64,000 nucleotides of DNA from Meriones unguiculatus (lineage: Eukaryota; Chordata; Mammalia; Rodentia; Muridae): contig NC_083350.1 in NCBI RefSeq assembly GCF_030254825.1, positions 65,273,024 to 65,337,023 on the forward strand, given 5' to 3'. Under the pieces are notes generated by a model. It searched no databases. It saw only the letters and a list, made by a program, of their open reading frames with translations, and was not told where the DNA came from. Within the stretch, counting starts at the first letter, position 1; the number at the start of each line of letters is the position of its first letter. The position numbers were made by a program, and so were the translations under genes. Shown here in pieces: positions 22,385 to 34,262 of this stretch.

Positions 22385-23930
22385 TTTTTAATTTATTTTT
22401 TTTATTCACTTTACATCCTGTAGCCCCATTCCTCTTCCCCTCCCAGTCTCACCTCCATTCCCTCTCTCTCCCCTCCACTCTTGACTATTCCCTTTCCCAT
22501 CCACCCCAGCTCATCAAGTTGCATCAAGACTGAGCATGTCCTCTTCCCCTGTGGCCTGGCAAGGCAAACCAACCAAGGGGAAGTGATCAAAAAGCTAGCA
22601 AGTGAGTCTGTGTCCAATGCAGTGCCCTCTTTCCTTACTAGAGGACCCACATGAACCCTAAGCTGCCCTTCTGCTACATCTTCATAGGGGGTCTGGGTGC
22701 AGTTCCTGCATAAACCTTGGTTGATCTTCAGTCTCAGAAAGCACCTCTGGCACCTAGTTGATTGGCTCCATTGGTCTTCCTGTAGAGGTCCTGTCACCTC
22801 CAGGCCCTTTTCTCTTTCCTCCCACTTTTCCAGAAGAGTCCCTACCCATCACCATATGTTTGGCTGTGAGTTTCAGCATCTGTTTTGAGGCGCTGCTGGG
22901 CAGAGTCTCTCAGAGTACCTCTCTGACAGGTTCCTATTTGGAAGTTTAGCAGAATATTGTTCACAGTGTCAGAGCTTGGGATTCTCCCATAGTGTGGGTA
23001 TTTGGTTGGGTCAAACATTGGTTGGATATTCCCTTCAGTCTCTGCTCTAACTGCTCTGTCTTTTTCCACACACATCTTGAAGGCAATGTGAATTTGGGGT
23101 CAAAGTTTTGTACGTGTGTTGGTGTTCCCCTCCCTCTACTAGCAGACTAGTTTGGTTACACTGTGTCCTCTTCAGTCTCTATGGACTCTGCTAATAGGAG
23201 TCCCCTCATATCTTTCTAGAAGCATACCCTGAGTTAGGTATCCAGCTTGTCACAGAGATACCCCACCCTTAGTTTCTCTTTTCACCAAAAGCCTTCTGTT
23301 TTCTCTCCCTCTCTCTCCCCAGGTCTGATCTCCACTCTCTTAACTCTCTACATCCCCTCTCCTCCCTTGTTCCCTCTCTTCAACCACTACTTCTGTCTAT
23401 CCTGTCTCCCTTTCTGAGTGAGATTTATGCCTCCTCCCTTGCTGGGGGCGATGTGAACTTTTGTACAACCACTTTGGAAATCAATCTGTAGCTTTCTCAG
23501 AAATCTGGGAATACCCTTGCCTCAAGACCCAGCTATAACACTTCTGGGTATATCCCAAAAGAGGCTCCACCATACAACAAGGTCGTTTACTCTGCTATGT
23601 TCACAGCAGCTTTATTTATAACAGCCAGAAACTGGAACAACCTAGCTGTCCCTCAACAGAAGAATGGATAAAGGAACTGTGGCACATTTACGCAGGAATA
23701 CTACTCAGCCACTAAAAACAAGGAATCTGCAGGCAAATGCATGGAACTAGAAAAGATAGAAAAGATCATTGTGAGTGAGGTAACCCAGAAGCAGAAAGAC
23801 ACATGTGGTATGTGCTCACTTACATGTGAATTTTCGCCATACACTATTGGATAAGCATAATATGCAGCGCAGACCCAAAGGAGATAAGCGACATAGAGGG
23901 TCGACGGGAGGCTGCATGAGTCCCACTGCC
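22385..23930 (-). mobile_element. older L1, 5'-inverted (twin-primed), minus orientation
   Basis: The left part (22385 to about 23440) is an L1 3' UTR in minus orientation whose 3' terminus reads 'gatgtaaagtgaataaaa' in reverse at the left edge. The right part (about 23450-23930) is the ORF2 C-terminal end in plus orientation ('ctttggaaatcaatctgtag', 'caacagaagaatggataaag', 'aggtaacccagaagcagaaa'). The far end of the inverted part ('aggctgcatgagtcccact') and the start of the left part ('gaggcataaatctcactcag', reversed) are the same L1 position, as twin priming predicts. It is more diverged than the copy at 14039. Confidence 0.78.
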
Positions 23931-24280
23931 TCCTGTTTACACCATCCCTTTCCACCTGACTTCTCTCTGGAAGTCCCCTCACCAGCTACACAGTGTGTAC
24001 ACTCATACACACCTACAGACACATGTCACTTTTAAAATTTGTGTGATTGCCTATCATGTTCCCCTTTCTAGGAAGACACTGAAGTTGTTTAACTATTTTT
24101 CATTAAAAAAAATGTCACCTTAGTGAACTTCTTACATTCAAAATTTAAAACAGCTCTTTCTTATCTAGCCTCCTGTAGCCACTTTGGAAACGTCAGTAGC
24201 TGCTATTTCTCTTTTAGACCCTTATTGACCAACTTAGTACCACATCCATTGTGAACACGCTTTGTTTGTTTGTTTGTTTG

Positions 24281-24410
24281 TTTTTCAAGGCAAGATGTCT
24301 CTGTGTAGGCCTGGCTGCCCTGAAACTCTCAGTAGACCAGGATGGTCAGAGATCTAACCACCTACCCCTCCAGAATTCTGGGATTAAAGGTGTGTGCCAC
24401 CAGGGCAAGC
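24281..24410 (-). repeat. B1 SINE, antisense
   Basis: Reads 'tttttcaaggcaagatgtct', 'gtagaccaggatggtcagag' and 'ctgggattaaaggtgtgtgc' on the + strand, the reverse of B1. It is preceded by a (TTTG)n run. Confidence 0.9.
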
Positions 24411-25063
24411 ATTCAATATGTGTTGAGCAATTTTCTAAATTGGATAATATTCTAAGTAGAAATTTTTCAATTTCGTTATATTATGTGACATTCTGTGGAA
24501 AAAAATTAAGATAGAAAGAGGAGTATTCCATTGTTTGATGATGTTTCTGAGATATGGCTTTAGAAAGTGTTATTTTTACTTAATGAAGCATGTATCTCCT
24601 AAGAGAATCTCCGAAGAGATTCCCATAAAGGAAACTGTTTAAAAATGGGCTCATGTAATTATAAAACACATCAGGAAATATCCAGCATGAATGAAAGTTT
24701 GATAGCAATCTACTTAACCCACAATAAGTTGAAAGAATAGAAGGATTATATAATTTGAGAGAATACTCTAATAATCCTATAATTATATAAATTAGATAAT
24801 GAAAATACTAGACACATCTCAAGTGAGTTTAAAATGGTAACAGGAACAGAATAAAAAAAAAGTAAAAAAAATTTAGACGAGCTTGATAAACAGTACTGCA
24901 AAATGTGTGGACTCATGGCTACTCAGGATTCTGTTCCAAAAACAGCAGATTCAACAATCATGATGCCTCAGAACCTGAAGCAGAATCCAGAATGCAGCCA
25001 GAGGGGCAAAGACAAAACATAGAACAAAGAAATATTCTCAGGAAACAAGAGAGACAGAAAGAC
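24411..25063. other. AT-rich intron, nothing recognised
   Basis: No exon or identifiable element. Confidence 0.45.
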
Positions 25064-25073
25064 ACACACACAC

Positions 25074-25104
<31 letters not shown>

Positions 25105-25122
25105 CACTGAGAGAGAGAGAGA
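25064..25122. repeat. (CA)n(GA)n microsatellite
   Basis: CA repeat with two CATA interruptions, followed by GA repeats. Confidence 0.95.
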
Positions 25123-25574
25123 ATAGTCATAAATAACTGGAGACAGTTGATCACAAGTCTTCAGATTTACACAATTACAGCAAATCTCACGCAAGGTCTA
25201 CACAGAAACAAAAATTTTAAATTTATACTGTAGCCTACTCATATAGGAAGGAGAATGATGGCAACGACAAGGCTCATGTTAAATTTATTTATAGTAACAG
25301 TATTTGTAAACAGCTTTCTTTTCCATCATTCACTCACAAATGGAAATTCCTATTCAAGACCAATGGCTGCATCTGTCCTCAGTATCAACCCATTACTTCC
25401 TGTTCAGAACCCACTTTCAGCTTCTGAGACAGAGTCCCAATGTGTATCAAAGACTCTCCATAATCCTATTATCCTGCCCCAGGCTGCCAGGGCTGCAATT
25501 AAAAGTGTGTGCTAAGAAATAGTTTTAAAATGCATGTTTCATATCTCCTTACTTTTTTTCAGTATTTTTCATAT

Positions 25575-25863
25575 CTTCTTACATTTTTTCTATGTGTACA
25601 TTCACATATGTATTTGTGTGTTTGCCAGTGCACATGTATATCAGGTGCATTTGGAAGTGTCATCCCTCAAGTACCCTCCACCTTTATTTAAAACAGAATC
25701 TCTCACTGGCCTTGAGTTACAGTTCAGCTAAGTCGGACGGCCAGTGAACTCCACGTTTTCCTCTATCTGCGCCTTTCCAGTGCTAGGTGGGTTCTGGAGA
25801 TCAAAGTCCTGTCCTCACGTTTGCCCACCAGATAGTTTACAAACTGAGCCATCTCCCCAGCAC
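25575..25863 (-). repeat. tRNA-derived SINE (B3/B4 group), antisense
   Basis: It ends on the + strand with 'acaaactgagccatctcccc' then AGCAC, the reverse of a B2/B3 A-box start (GTGCTGGGGAGATGGCTCAG). Upstream is the usual 'ttctggagatcaaagtcctg' box B reverse and a TGTGTG/CATGT-rich tail. Confidence 0.75.
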
Positions 25864-26939
25864 TTGCAGCTATTTGTTAAATGCACATAGCTGTTTCCAC
25901 TTTCTCTCATCTATTTCATACTGCCATGCTTTTATCCCCACCCCTTTTTCTCTACTTGGTCCCACCTGATTCAGTCTAGCAGTCTTGAACTCTCCATTTA
26001 CAATGCTCTCCTGAGTCACAACAAAGACACTAAGATGATGTTAGGGACAAAATTAATGTAGCAACTGAAACAGAAGTCAGGTTGAGTTTTGCTGTCAATA
26101 CCTGTTTTTTATCGATGCCTTCTCTGCTATAGGAAACAGGTCAGTGACTTGGTCTTTTCCCAGCCAGCACAGCTCACAGCAGGTATCTCACTATAAGGTG
26201 AAACCTTGCCTATCGCTCTCTGATGGAATAATTCGGGCAGTTTTCTGATGATTGCCCCCAATTCCTGCTTTGATTTTTTTTTTTTTTTTTACCATTTTTT
26301 TCTCTGACTTGTGAGCCACACTGTCTTTGGCACATCTTGAATGTATGCATATTCTTGTTCACACATGTTTATTCTTGTGTGAACAAGAGGCTAGAAAAAC
26401 AAGGAAGTGCAAGTCATCACCAGTTTTATTTACACCTTGTTTTCCCGCCTATGAGTTGGCCACATTCATTCACTTCCGCATGTCCTGGTGCTTGCTGTTT
26501 TGAGCAAAGCTTCTTGAACAATATTCTACAACTCGTTTTTATCAGCAACACCTTGGGAGGGGGGTCATCTGATATCTATCCCACACCCCCTCCTCCTCCT
26601 GTCCAGAAAGCAGGGTCCGGTAGTCTGTGACTCAATAAGCTCACCATATGATGAGAAAGACTTTTCCAATCAATTTTGGGTTTTCTTCCTCACTATACTT
26701 TAGTCTCATCACCTGAGGTGTTTGAAAACAGTCATGCTGGAGCTTTACCCCAAGTCAGGCTATGGCAGGATTTTCTAAAGCACAGTCATGTTGAAAGCCT
26801 TTCGTGACATGGCTGTGCACTGCTAGGCCTGAGAAACACTGACTTCCTCAGTGGTTGTATAGTTTTCAGCTGGCAAGAGGTTGCATCCTACCCAGGAGAC
26901 ACTTAGCAATGTCTAAAGATACCTGGTTGACAGTACTTG
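25864..26939. other. intron with a 12-bp inverted repeat
   Basis: Mostly unique-looking sequence with a T16 run near 26275. The only structure seen is the perfect inverted repeat at 26354-26387: arms CTTGTTCACACA and TGTGTGAACAAG, spacer 10 bases. Confidence 0.5.
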
Positions 26940-27310
26940 TCTTAGTTAGAGTTTCTATTGCTGCAACCAAACGCCATGACCAAAAAGCAAGTTGGGAAAG
27001 AAACAGTTTATTCAGCCTTCATCTCTACATTGCTGTTTATCACCAAAAGTCACGACAGGAACTCAAGCAGGGCAGGAACCTGAAGTCAGGAGCCGTTGCA
27101 GAGGCCATGAAGGAGTCCTGCTTGTTGGCTTGTTTCATATGGTTTGCTCAACCTGCTTTCTAACAGAACCCAGGACCAACCAACCAGATGGCACCACCCA
27201 CAATCGGCTGGGCCCTCTCTCATTGATCACTAATTTAGAAAATGCCTTAGAGCTGGATCTCATGGAGCCATTTTCTTAACTGAAGCTTCTTTCTCTCTGA
27301 TGACTCTAGT
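26940..27310 (+). repeat. rodent interspersed repeat, unclassified
   Basis: Starts 'gtcttagttagagtttctat', with 'gacaggaactcaagcagggc', 'cagatggcaccacccacaat' and 'gatcactaatttagaaaatg', and ends 'ctgatgactctag'. This is a familiar medium-copy rodent repeat; a related copy in reverse lies at 13490-13880. I am not certain of its class. Confidence 0.6.
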
Positions 27311-27649
27311 TTTTATCATGTTGCCACAGAACCAGTCAGTACACTGTTGTGAAAAGCCAATAGTGGTGGGGGTCTGGAAACCCATGATTTTACTCTTCCA
27401 TTTAAAGCAATCTCTGATAAAATAAGCACTGTGTGAAACAAAAAGATGATAAACAAAAGACACCCAAGCACCACTACAATGAACAAATATGTGGTAAAGA
27501 AGTGGGAAAGACAGAAAAAAACAGAGCGATGCATAAAGTATGGAGAGAGGCAGAACTTGAGCCGTGATAATTACAAGTGACAGATATGACAGAGGGCTGA
27601 GGTCCACATTCTGTAATTGCCCTGTAGGGTCATCAGGGTGGTGTTTGAC

Positions 27650-28210
27650 ATCCTGGACTTCAGATGTAGACTCAGCCCCTGAACCTGCTGCCCTGCTCAG
27701 GATCCCCCTAACACTGAGCAGTGATGTAGGCCAGAGATGAGGAAAGTTTCACTTTCCGGATTGGCTCTTCTCAAAGGACCATCTGGTCTTAGAGGCCATA
27801 TCGATGTCTGTGGTCCACATTGCCATCCTAGGCCCTGGTGAAGCCTGAGATCTATGTAGATGTATGTGGTCGGTGCCACTACTTGATGCCTTGGTGATGT
27901 CCTTAGGCTTTGCTGCTCTGGGGGGTGGAGGGGGCGTTGGGCTGTCCTGGTGTGACCGGCCTGTGTAGCCACAGGAGGCCATATTGAGGCATGAGGCCCT
28001 GCAGCTGCTGAGGGCCATGAGTGAGTTTGTGGTCCTGATAAGGCTGAGGGCCGCATAGATGTCTGTAACCGCTGTTACCACTGAAGTCAGTGCAGATGGT
28101 CACGGTCTGAGCTGCTGCCTGAATCCATGTTTTTATCCTTGGGTGCAGGAGAGCTAGCTTCGCCACTCACGGGCCACCACAGCACTCTCCTCAGTTGACG
28201 CAGAAGAAAG
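27650..28210. repeat. GC-rich tract made of degenerate ~30-base modules
   Basis: Variants of a module like 'gaggccatatcgatgtctgt' + 'ggtc' recur at about 27790, 27850, 27980, 28015, 28045 and 28095. All three minus-strand frames are partly open here (up to 119 codons), which fits a GC-rich repeat and argues against a protein. The family name is unknown to me. Confidence 0.5.
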
Positions 28211-28554
28211 ACTCATCCTCCCTTGGGTGGGCAGACACTGGGAATTTGACCATGCTCCAATAACTATATGGGCAACACAAAATGGACTCTTTTTTTTTCT
28301 TTTTTCCTTTCTTCTCCATTTCTTTTCTCTTTTTTCCCTCTTCTTCCCTTCTATGCCTCTAAGACTGGACATTGCCTAGATTAGGACTAACCAAAAGGAT
28401 GTACACAAATATCTTAGATAGAGGTTATATATTCAGATTTAAGTTAGTTACTTGCCCCTTTCTAAAATGTTGGCAACACGGAGTATAGTCTTACTTATTT
28501 GTCAAGTAAATGTTGTCTTAGAATAACTCATTAATTTGTGCTTCTTTTTTATAG

Positions 28555-28738
28555 TATACGGAGAAAAACAGAGTGTGAGGGAGAAATCGCAGCATTAGTG
28601 CAAATGAAGGCCCAAAATCATTCTTACATCAAACAGCTCTACAAGAAGGCTTATAAAATTGGGTCTCTTTACCACGCAGCTAGGGACAAAACAGACGCTA
28701 TGGAAGATCAAATATCAGAAGTGAGAAGAAAATTCAAG
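28555..28738 (+). CDS. exon C of the coiled-coil protein gene
   Basis: 184 bases: one base completes the codon split with exon B, followed by 61 codons (residues 78-139). The acceptor is GCTTCTTTTTTATAG and the donor GTCAGG. The peptide starts SIRRKTECEGEIAALVQMKA. It contains a short aromatic stretch (HSYIKQLYKKAYKIGSLYHA) and then returns to a charged helix (DKTDAMEDQISEVRRKFK). Phase 0 at the 3' end. It stands alone between the two longest introns (25.9 kb and 16.2 kb). Joining B to C keeps the frame open, which is the main evidence linking them across such a distance. Confidence 0.85.
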
Positions 28739-28935
28739 GTCAGGTACTGTTACCATCTCTTAACCATGCAAAAGGAAGGATTAACCTGACTTTTCTTGCG
28801 TTAATCTTTCCTCATAGTTCTATTTTCCCTCAATAAGGACCTGAGTTCATATCCTTATACAACATGCACCAGAGAAGAAAAAGGGATAGAAAAAAAGGTT
28901 CAACCATATGATTTTGACGTGTATATAGGCATAGG

Positions 28936-29012
28936 ATAGTGCTCAAAATCAAACCCGGAGTCTCATACGAGCTAGGCAAGTGTCTACCAAGCGGAGCATA
29001 TGCTAAGCCCTG
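28936..29012 (-). repeat. ID-like SINE, antisense
   Basis: The + strand reads 'aaatcaaacccggagtctca', 'gagctaggcaagtgtctacc' and 'gctaagccctg', the reverse of an ID/tRNA-Ala-like SINE. Confidence 0.6.
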
Positions 29013-31847
29013 TTAATACTCTGACCCTTAAGCCACACCTAACATGCAAGAAGAAATTCATTTCTTTCCAAAAGGCGAGGGTTCAGCGCAGTTAGTGGAT
29101 AAACTTTTTACATACCTATTGCTATGACCAGCAAACTCCTGGACCCAGGGATGTGAGACGTGCTTGAGCTTTCTTAGGTACACATCACCAAGCTTACAGT
29201 TTAGTGTGAGGGACCTTCTCCTCCACAGGGCTACAGAACCAAATGCTCACACACCACAAATCACTCCTGTTTGGGCACTAACCAACTAGTGGACACCACC
29301 TGCCATTTGCTCCTATGTCAGCACTGGCTTTCTTACCTGGAGAAAACATGAAGAGATGCTTCTGTGACATGATTGTCTTTCCCTTGACTGACAAACAATG
29401 TCTTCACTGCATCCTGAGGGTGGTCCTTGTTGACTGCACTTTAGTCCTTGATCATGCTGGGAAACACTCTATCACTAAATTATGTTTCCCAACATTTTTT
29501 TGTGGTTGTATTCTAATATTTGTGGGCATGTGCTGAAATTAGCCCAGAATTTCTGCTATCCAGAAGATAATTACAATCACGTTGCTTGTGGGCTATTTAA
29601 TAGAAATGGTAGAATTTCTGAATAACACTCTCTTAAGTTAATGTATCAGTAAAATGTCAGGTATGTTTTAGGCAGTAACTCCTGAATAATCACAGATATC
29701 AAACAACCGCCAGAAACTTCCAACTCTATCAGATGCTCTCTTTCCCTTTTTCCAAACTTCAGTATCCATAAGTAACCTGTTCAGGAGAGAAATGCTTTCC
29801 CAGAGCCCAGGGTAAAATTCACAAGCTGCAACAGAACACAGGACAGGAAGTAGGTAGGACACCTTCAGCCCCGGTGGTGAACGAATAAATACAAGCATCC
29901 AAACTTGTCTCAAAAAAAATGTGACACTGCACCAAAAATTTTAAAAGCGGCCACGAGATGTTAAATTCTTCTCAGCCTTTCCTCTGAAGGATTCTGAGCT
30001 AAAGGAATCTGCTGTTCTTATTCTGAAGTTAATGTAATTGTGGTGAAACATGGATGGATCAAGTTTCTCCCTCTGGATTAGATTAGCAGTGAGCTAAGAA
30101 GGCACTCTCGAAGAAGGCAGGAAAGGAGGTGGAAAGAAGACCATATCTGCAAAGCTCCCTTATGTGAGGCTGTGTGTGGTTCATCTCGTCAACACTGTTG
30201 GTTTCACAATCACTGGGGGAACACAACTCTGGCATGTCTGTGAAGAATGTTTTAGATTAGATTAAGTAAAGCCTGAACAGATTCCACGGGCTGGGGTGTG
30301 GAACTGAAGGAAAGGGAGAAAGGCAACGGGGCGCCCCTTCACTGCTTTCTGCTTCTTGACTGGAGTCAACGCAAATGGCTGCCTATTGTTCCTGGCCAGG
30401 ACATCCTGCCATGGTGGAGGGACTGTGCCCTTGAATTCCGAGTCCCAAACCCTCTGTCCACAGGTTACTATGCCAGCTGCTCTACAGCAACAACAAGACA
30501 AGCAGCTAACGCAAGCTATCTATGTATGGCGATTTCATTGTTTTAATGCTCCTGCTACCGTGAAACTGCTATGGACGCATTCATTTGGGGGATAATTATG
30601 GAATATGGAAAGAACAACTGATTCAGGGCTTGCAGTTACTGCAACACCGCACCTACACTTTGGCAAACAAAACCTTCTAATCCCGAGCTCAAATTTTAAA
30701 AATAACCATGTGAGGAGGTCAGTTTAAGTACAAGAAAAAAAGAAAATTGCTCCTTGGAATGCTGTATCACAGTAACCCAGCTCTTAGCTTTATCTTTAGA
30801 GGACCATGGTTTCCCCTAAATAATCTCTCCATTATTTCAACCATTCTCAAACTCTAGAGAATATCCTTGGCCCTCCATTCCATGGCTGCAGTACATTCTT
30901 GTCTCTAATTTTGTTTTCCCAACTTTTCAGTAACTTACAGCTAGCCAAAGCTGATTTTTAAATGGAAAAATCTAGAAAAAAAAAAAAACCACTCAGGGTT
31001 TGAATAATATGATTTGAGTGACATGGTGAAACCTTGTGCAACCTGCTCTTTGGTTCTGCCTCTGTGCCAGTCAATCTCTCCCTCCAGTGTATCTGCTTTG
31101 TGTTCTCAGCATCTTCCATATCATGTCAACTGTTATAATGTTACAGTGTCCTCATCACATATTAATTCTTCATGTGTGTGAAATCTGGATTCCTCTTTTC
31201 TGTAAAATTACAGTGGGAAGAAAGAAATGTCTTAAGTTACTTACCCAAATGAAACCGTCTTTCATCTGTTTCAATAAGCGGTTGTCATTGGTTACAGTGT
31301 GTTGTTTACATTCTGCACAGTCATCCCACTTGTAAGCAAACAGAGTCAAGAGTTGAATGTGTGCTGGGTTCAGTTCTTTTTAGAATACTACATTTATCAG
31401 GCTCCAACTTAGACGTTCTGTGTACAGTATCACACATTGTCCACACAGAGGTTCAATATCATTATCACTATATTCAGTGGAGACCTGAAAACCTGAGACT
31501 GATGAAGGATAAAGGCATTCCCAATATTATATTAATGTGGAGCTAGTTTGGGCCATCACTAGACTTCATATTGAGATCAAGTCCACCATGATGCGTCCTA
31601 ACTCAGCTCAGCCAGAGGCCATGTCTGGTATTGCTGTGTTTTGTTTTGTTTTTACACAAATCTCAAAACGATTTCAAACCTTACGTGAGTTCTCAGACTT
31701 TCTTCTTAGTGCTTAGCCGTCATTATTCAGTAGGTGGAGGCTGACTTCCGACTCTAAGCTGAGCTTTGTTTATGCCGAGTATTTTGTCTCTTTTTCTGCT
31801 TGGATGTGGATTTCCAGACAAAGAGCACACCAATCAGCCCATTCTTT
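29013..31847. other. intron, mostly unclassified
   Basis: No exon seen. 30160-30500 has the feel of an old interspersed repeat ('ttcatctcgtcaacactgtt', 'ttgactggagtcaacg'), but I cannot place it. The remainder shows no structure I can support. Confidence 0.4.
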
Positions 31848-32345
31848 TTTTTTTTTTTCTCAATTTGTTTATTTTCTTAATATATTATAATTTATTCACT
31901 TTGTATTCCCCTCCCTCGACCCCTCCCAATCCTGCCCTGCCCTCCCTCCTTCATCTCCTCACATGCCCCTTCCCAAGTCCACTGATAAGGACAGTCCTCC
32001 TCCCCTTCCATCTGACCCTTGCCTATCAGGTCTCATCAGGAGTGGCTGCATTGTCATCTTCTGTGACCTGGTAAGGCTGCTCCCCCCTCAGGTGGAGGTG
32101 ATCAAGTAGCAGGCCAATCAGTTTATGTCAGAGGCAGTTCCTCTTCCCATTACTGTGTAACCTTTTTGGACACTGAGCTGCCATGGGCTACATCTGTGCA
32201 GAGGTTCTAGGTTATCTCCATGGACGGTCCTTGGTTGGAGTATCAGTCTCAGGAAAGACCCCTGGGCCCAGACTGTCTGGCTCTGCTGCTCTCCTTGTGG
32301 AGCTCCTGTCCCCTCCAGGTCTTCCTATCCCTGCCTTCTTTTCAG
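31848..32345 (-). mobile_element. L1 3'-end fragment, minus orientation
   Basis: Begins with a T-rich run and 'ataatttattcactttgtat', the reverse of the L1 terminus. It continues with reversed 3' UTR landmarks ('aagtccactgataaggacag', 'catctgacccttgcctatca', 'tgagctgccatgggctacat'). 5'-truncated near 32345. Confidence 0.88.
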
Positions 32346-32463
32346 CTGGCTTTTTCTTGAGCAGTCTCCAGCAGTATCACAGCTGTCTGCTGCCACCTTC
32401 TGGTTTCCGGCTGCTAAAACCAGGCAGCAAGCAGATTGGTGATGAATTCTTGCCCAGGGTCTG

Positions 32464-32629
32464 ACTTTCTTTTTTCTTTTCTTTCTTTCTTTCTCTTTCC
32501 TTCTTTCTTTCTCTCTCTCTTTCCTTCCTTCCTTCCTTTCTCTCTTTCACTCTTTCTTTCTTTCTTCTTCTTTTCTTTCTTTCTCTTTCCTTCTTTCTTT
32601 CTCCTTCCTTCCTTTCTCTCTTTTGCTCA

Positions 32630-32704
<75 letters not shown>

Positions 32705-32707
32705 TTT
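32464..32707. repeat. long pyrimidine tract, (CTTT)n/(CT)n
   Basis: About 240 bases of almost pure pyrimidine on the + strand, ending in about 60 bases of CT repeat. Open frames on both strands here are repeat artefacts. Confidence 0.95.
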
Positions 32708-33174
32708 TCTTTCTCAACACAAGGCTCCTTACATGTTCTTTTAAGAGGTCTTAGGATATCTTTATTCCTTTTCTCCAAAATCAGAATTGAACAGCTATGA
32801 CAGAAACCTCTGGCCTGTCTGCTCATCTTAAAATACTTCCCCTTTACCCGAATTCCCAGACCCCTCCTCTGAAGAACTCAGTAAGTGCAAATGTCAGCAT
32901 AGCCACTGCCTAAAGCCATGAGTGAACATGCTGAAGAGGGGGTGAATACAGGAGTGGGTGCTGACCCGCCACAGATATTTCACTGCCCAGGCGTCTGGAT
33001 CTCTGTAGAGAGCACAAAGCAGTACCCGCTAAACCCAAGGGCAGTGAATCGGAGATTACGGGCAAGGAAACTCACAGGCTCCGGGGCTTCTTGCAGGGAG
33101 CAGGATAAAGACGTCAGCTGCCCACAGGAAGGTTGTGGGGGGGGTCCCTTGCCAAGGACTTGTGTGTCCCTCTG

Positions 33175-33188
33175 CTGCCCTCTGCTGG
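33175..33188 (-). promoter_or_regulatory. CTCF-consensus motif, reverse
   Basis: CTGCCCTCTGCTGG is an exact reverse-complement match to CCASYAGRKGGCRS. A 13-of-14 match in the same orientation lies at 32390-32403. Confidence 0.5.
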
Positions 33189-33376
33189 GAAAGCCTAACT
33201 TCCCTCCAGCTGCCCAAGAACACAGGGACCAGTGACAGGGCCCAAACCATAGTTCAAAACAGGGGCCAGAGTGCAAGTGCTCTGGCTCATTTTTTTTGGC
33301 GAGTGATGAGCACTGCAAAGCACCTGTATTAAACCTTGGAGTCCCCTCAATTGTGGTCTTCAGCATTAAAAAGAGG

Positions 33377-33517
33377 TCTGTGTGTGGTGTGTGTATGTGT
33401 GTGTATGTGGTGTGGTATGTATGTGTTGTGGTGTGTCTGTGTGTGGTGTGTGGGTGTGTGTGTATGGTGTGGTGTGTGTGGTGCAGTATGTGTGTGTTGT
33501 GGTGTGTCTGTGTGGTG

Positions 33518-33548
<31 letters not shown>

Positions 33549-34090
33549 GTATGTGTGTGGTGCAGTATGTGTGTGTTGTGGTGTGTCTGTGTGGTGTGTG
33601 TGTGTGTGTGTGTGTGTGGTGTGGTATGTGTGTGGTGTGGTGTGTCTGTGTGTGGTATGTGGGTGTGTGTGGTATGTGTGTGTGTGGTGAGTGGTGTAGG
33701 GTGTGTGTTATGTGTTTCTGTGTGTGTATGTGGTGTTGTATGTGTGTGTCCTGTGGTGTGTGTTTGCTGTGGTCTGTATATGTGGTGTGTGGTATGTGTG
33801 TTTGTGGCGTTGTGTGTGGTATGGTATGTATGTGTGGTGTGTACTGTGTGCTGTGGTGTGGTGTGTGTATATATGTGTGGTATATGTGTGGGGTGGTGTG
33901 GGGGGGTGCTGTGTGGTATTTGTGTGAGTGTTGTGGTGTGTCTGTGTGTGGTGTGTGTGTGTGTACTTTGTGTTTCTGTGGGGGTGGTATTTGTGTGTGT
34001 GTGGTGTGTTGTATCTATGTGATATGTGTGTGTGGTGTGTGTGCATCTGTGGTGTGTGTGTGTGTGTGTGTTTGTGTATGTGTGTATGTG
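33377..34090. repeat. 700-base TG-rich satellite-like tract
   Basis: Imperfect tandem repetition of TGTGTGGTGTGTGTG-like units, with larger units repeating ('gcagtatgtgtgtgttgtgg' at about 33483 and 33562). It yields a 270-codon Cys/Val frame and several others, all of which are artefacts of the repeat. Confidence 0.93.
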
Positions 34091-34262
34091 CTGAGATGGA
34101 TGGGTTAGGCTGTCTGCTCTTCCAGAGGATCAGAGTTCCGTTCCCAGTTCCCAGCAGGGGGCAGACAAGCGCCTGTAACCCTGGCTCCAGAACACTCGAC
34201 GCCCTTTTCTGACCTCTCCACATTCCAAACGGGAATGCACAGACACACACGTACACAAGCAA
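34088..34262 (+). repeat. B2/B3-type SINE carrying a CTCF-consensus motif
   Basis: Starts 'gtgctgagatggatgggtta', with 'gtctgctcttccagaggatc' and 'agagttccgttcccag' as A- and B-box regions, and ends in a CA-rich tail. Confidence 0.75.
34151..34164 (+). promoter_or_regulatory. CTCF-consensus motif, forward, inside a SINE
   Basis: CCAGCAGGGGGCAG matches CCASYAGRKGGCRS at all 14 positions. CTCF sites spread by B2-type SINEs are established in rodents; occupancy here is untested. Confidence 0.6.

Noticed and set aside
24385..24410. Further CTCF motif 'gccaccagggcaagc'
   Set aside because: It is the reverse end of a B1 SINE and fails the consensus at the tenth position.
27697..28166. Minus-strand frames of 119, 110 and 87 codons
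   Set aside because: Overlapping frames are open at once over a GC-rich repeated tract, with no splice sites or domain. This is composition, not coding.
33377..34090. CRISPR-like array
   Set aside because: The repeats are low-complexity TG units without constant-length unique spacers, in mammalian DNA.
33296..34108. Open frames of 270, 228 and 229 codons
   Set aside because: They are translations of the TG-rich tract in different frames (Cys/Val-rich, or His/Thr-rich on the minus strand). Repeats without stops give such frames automatically.
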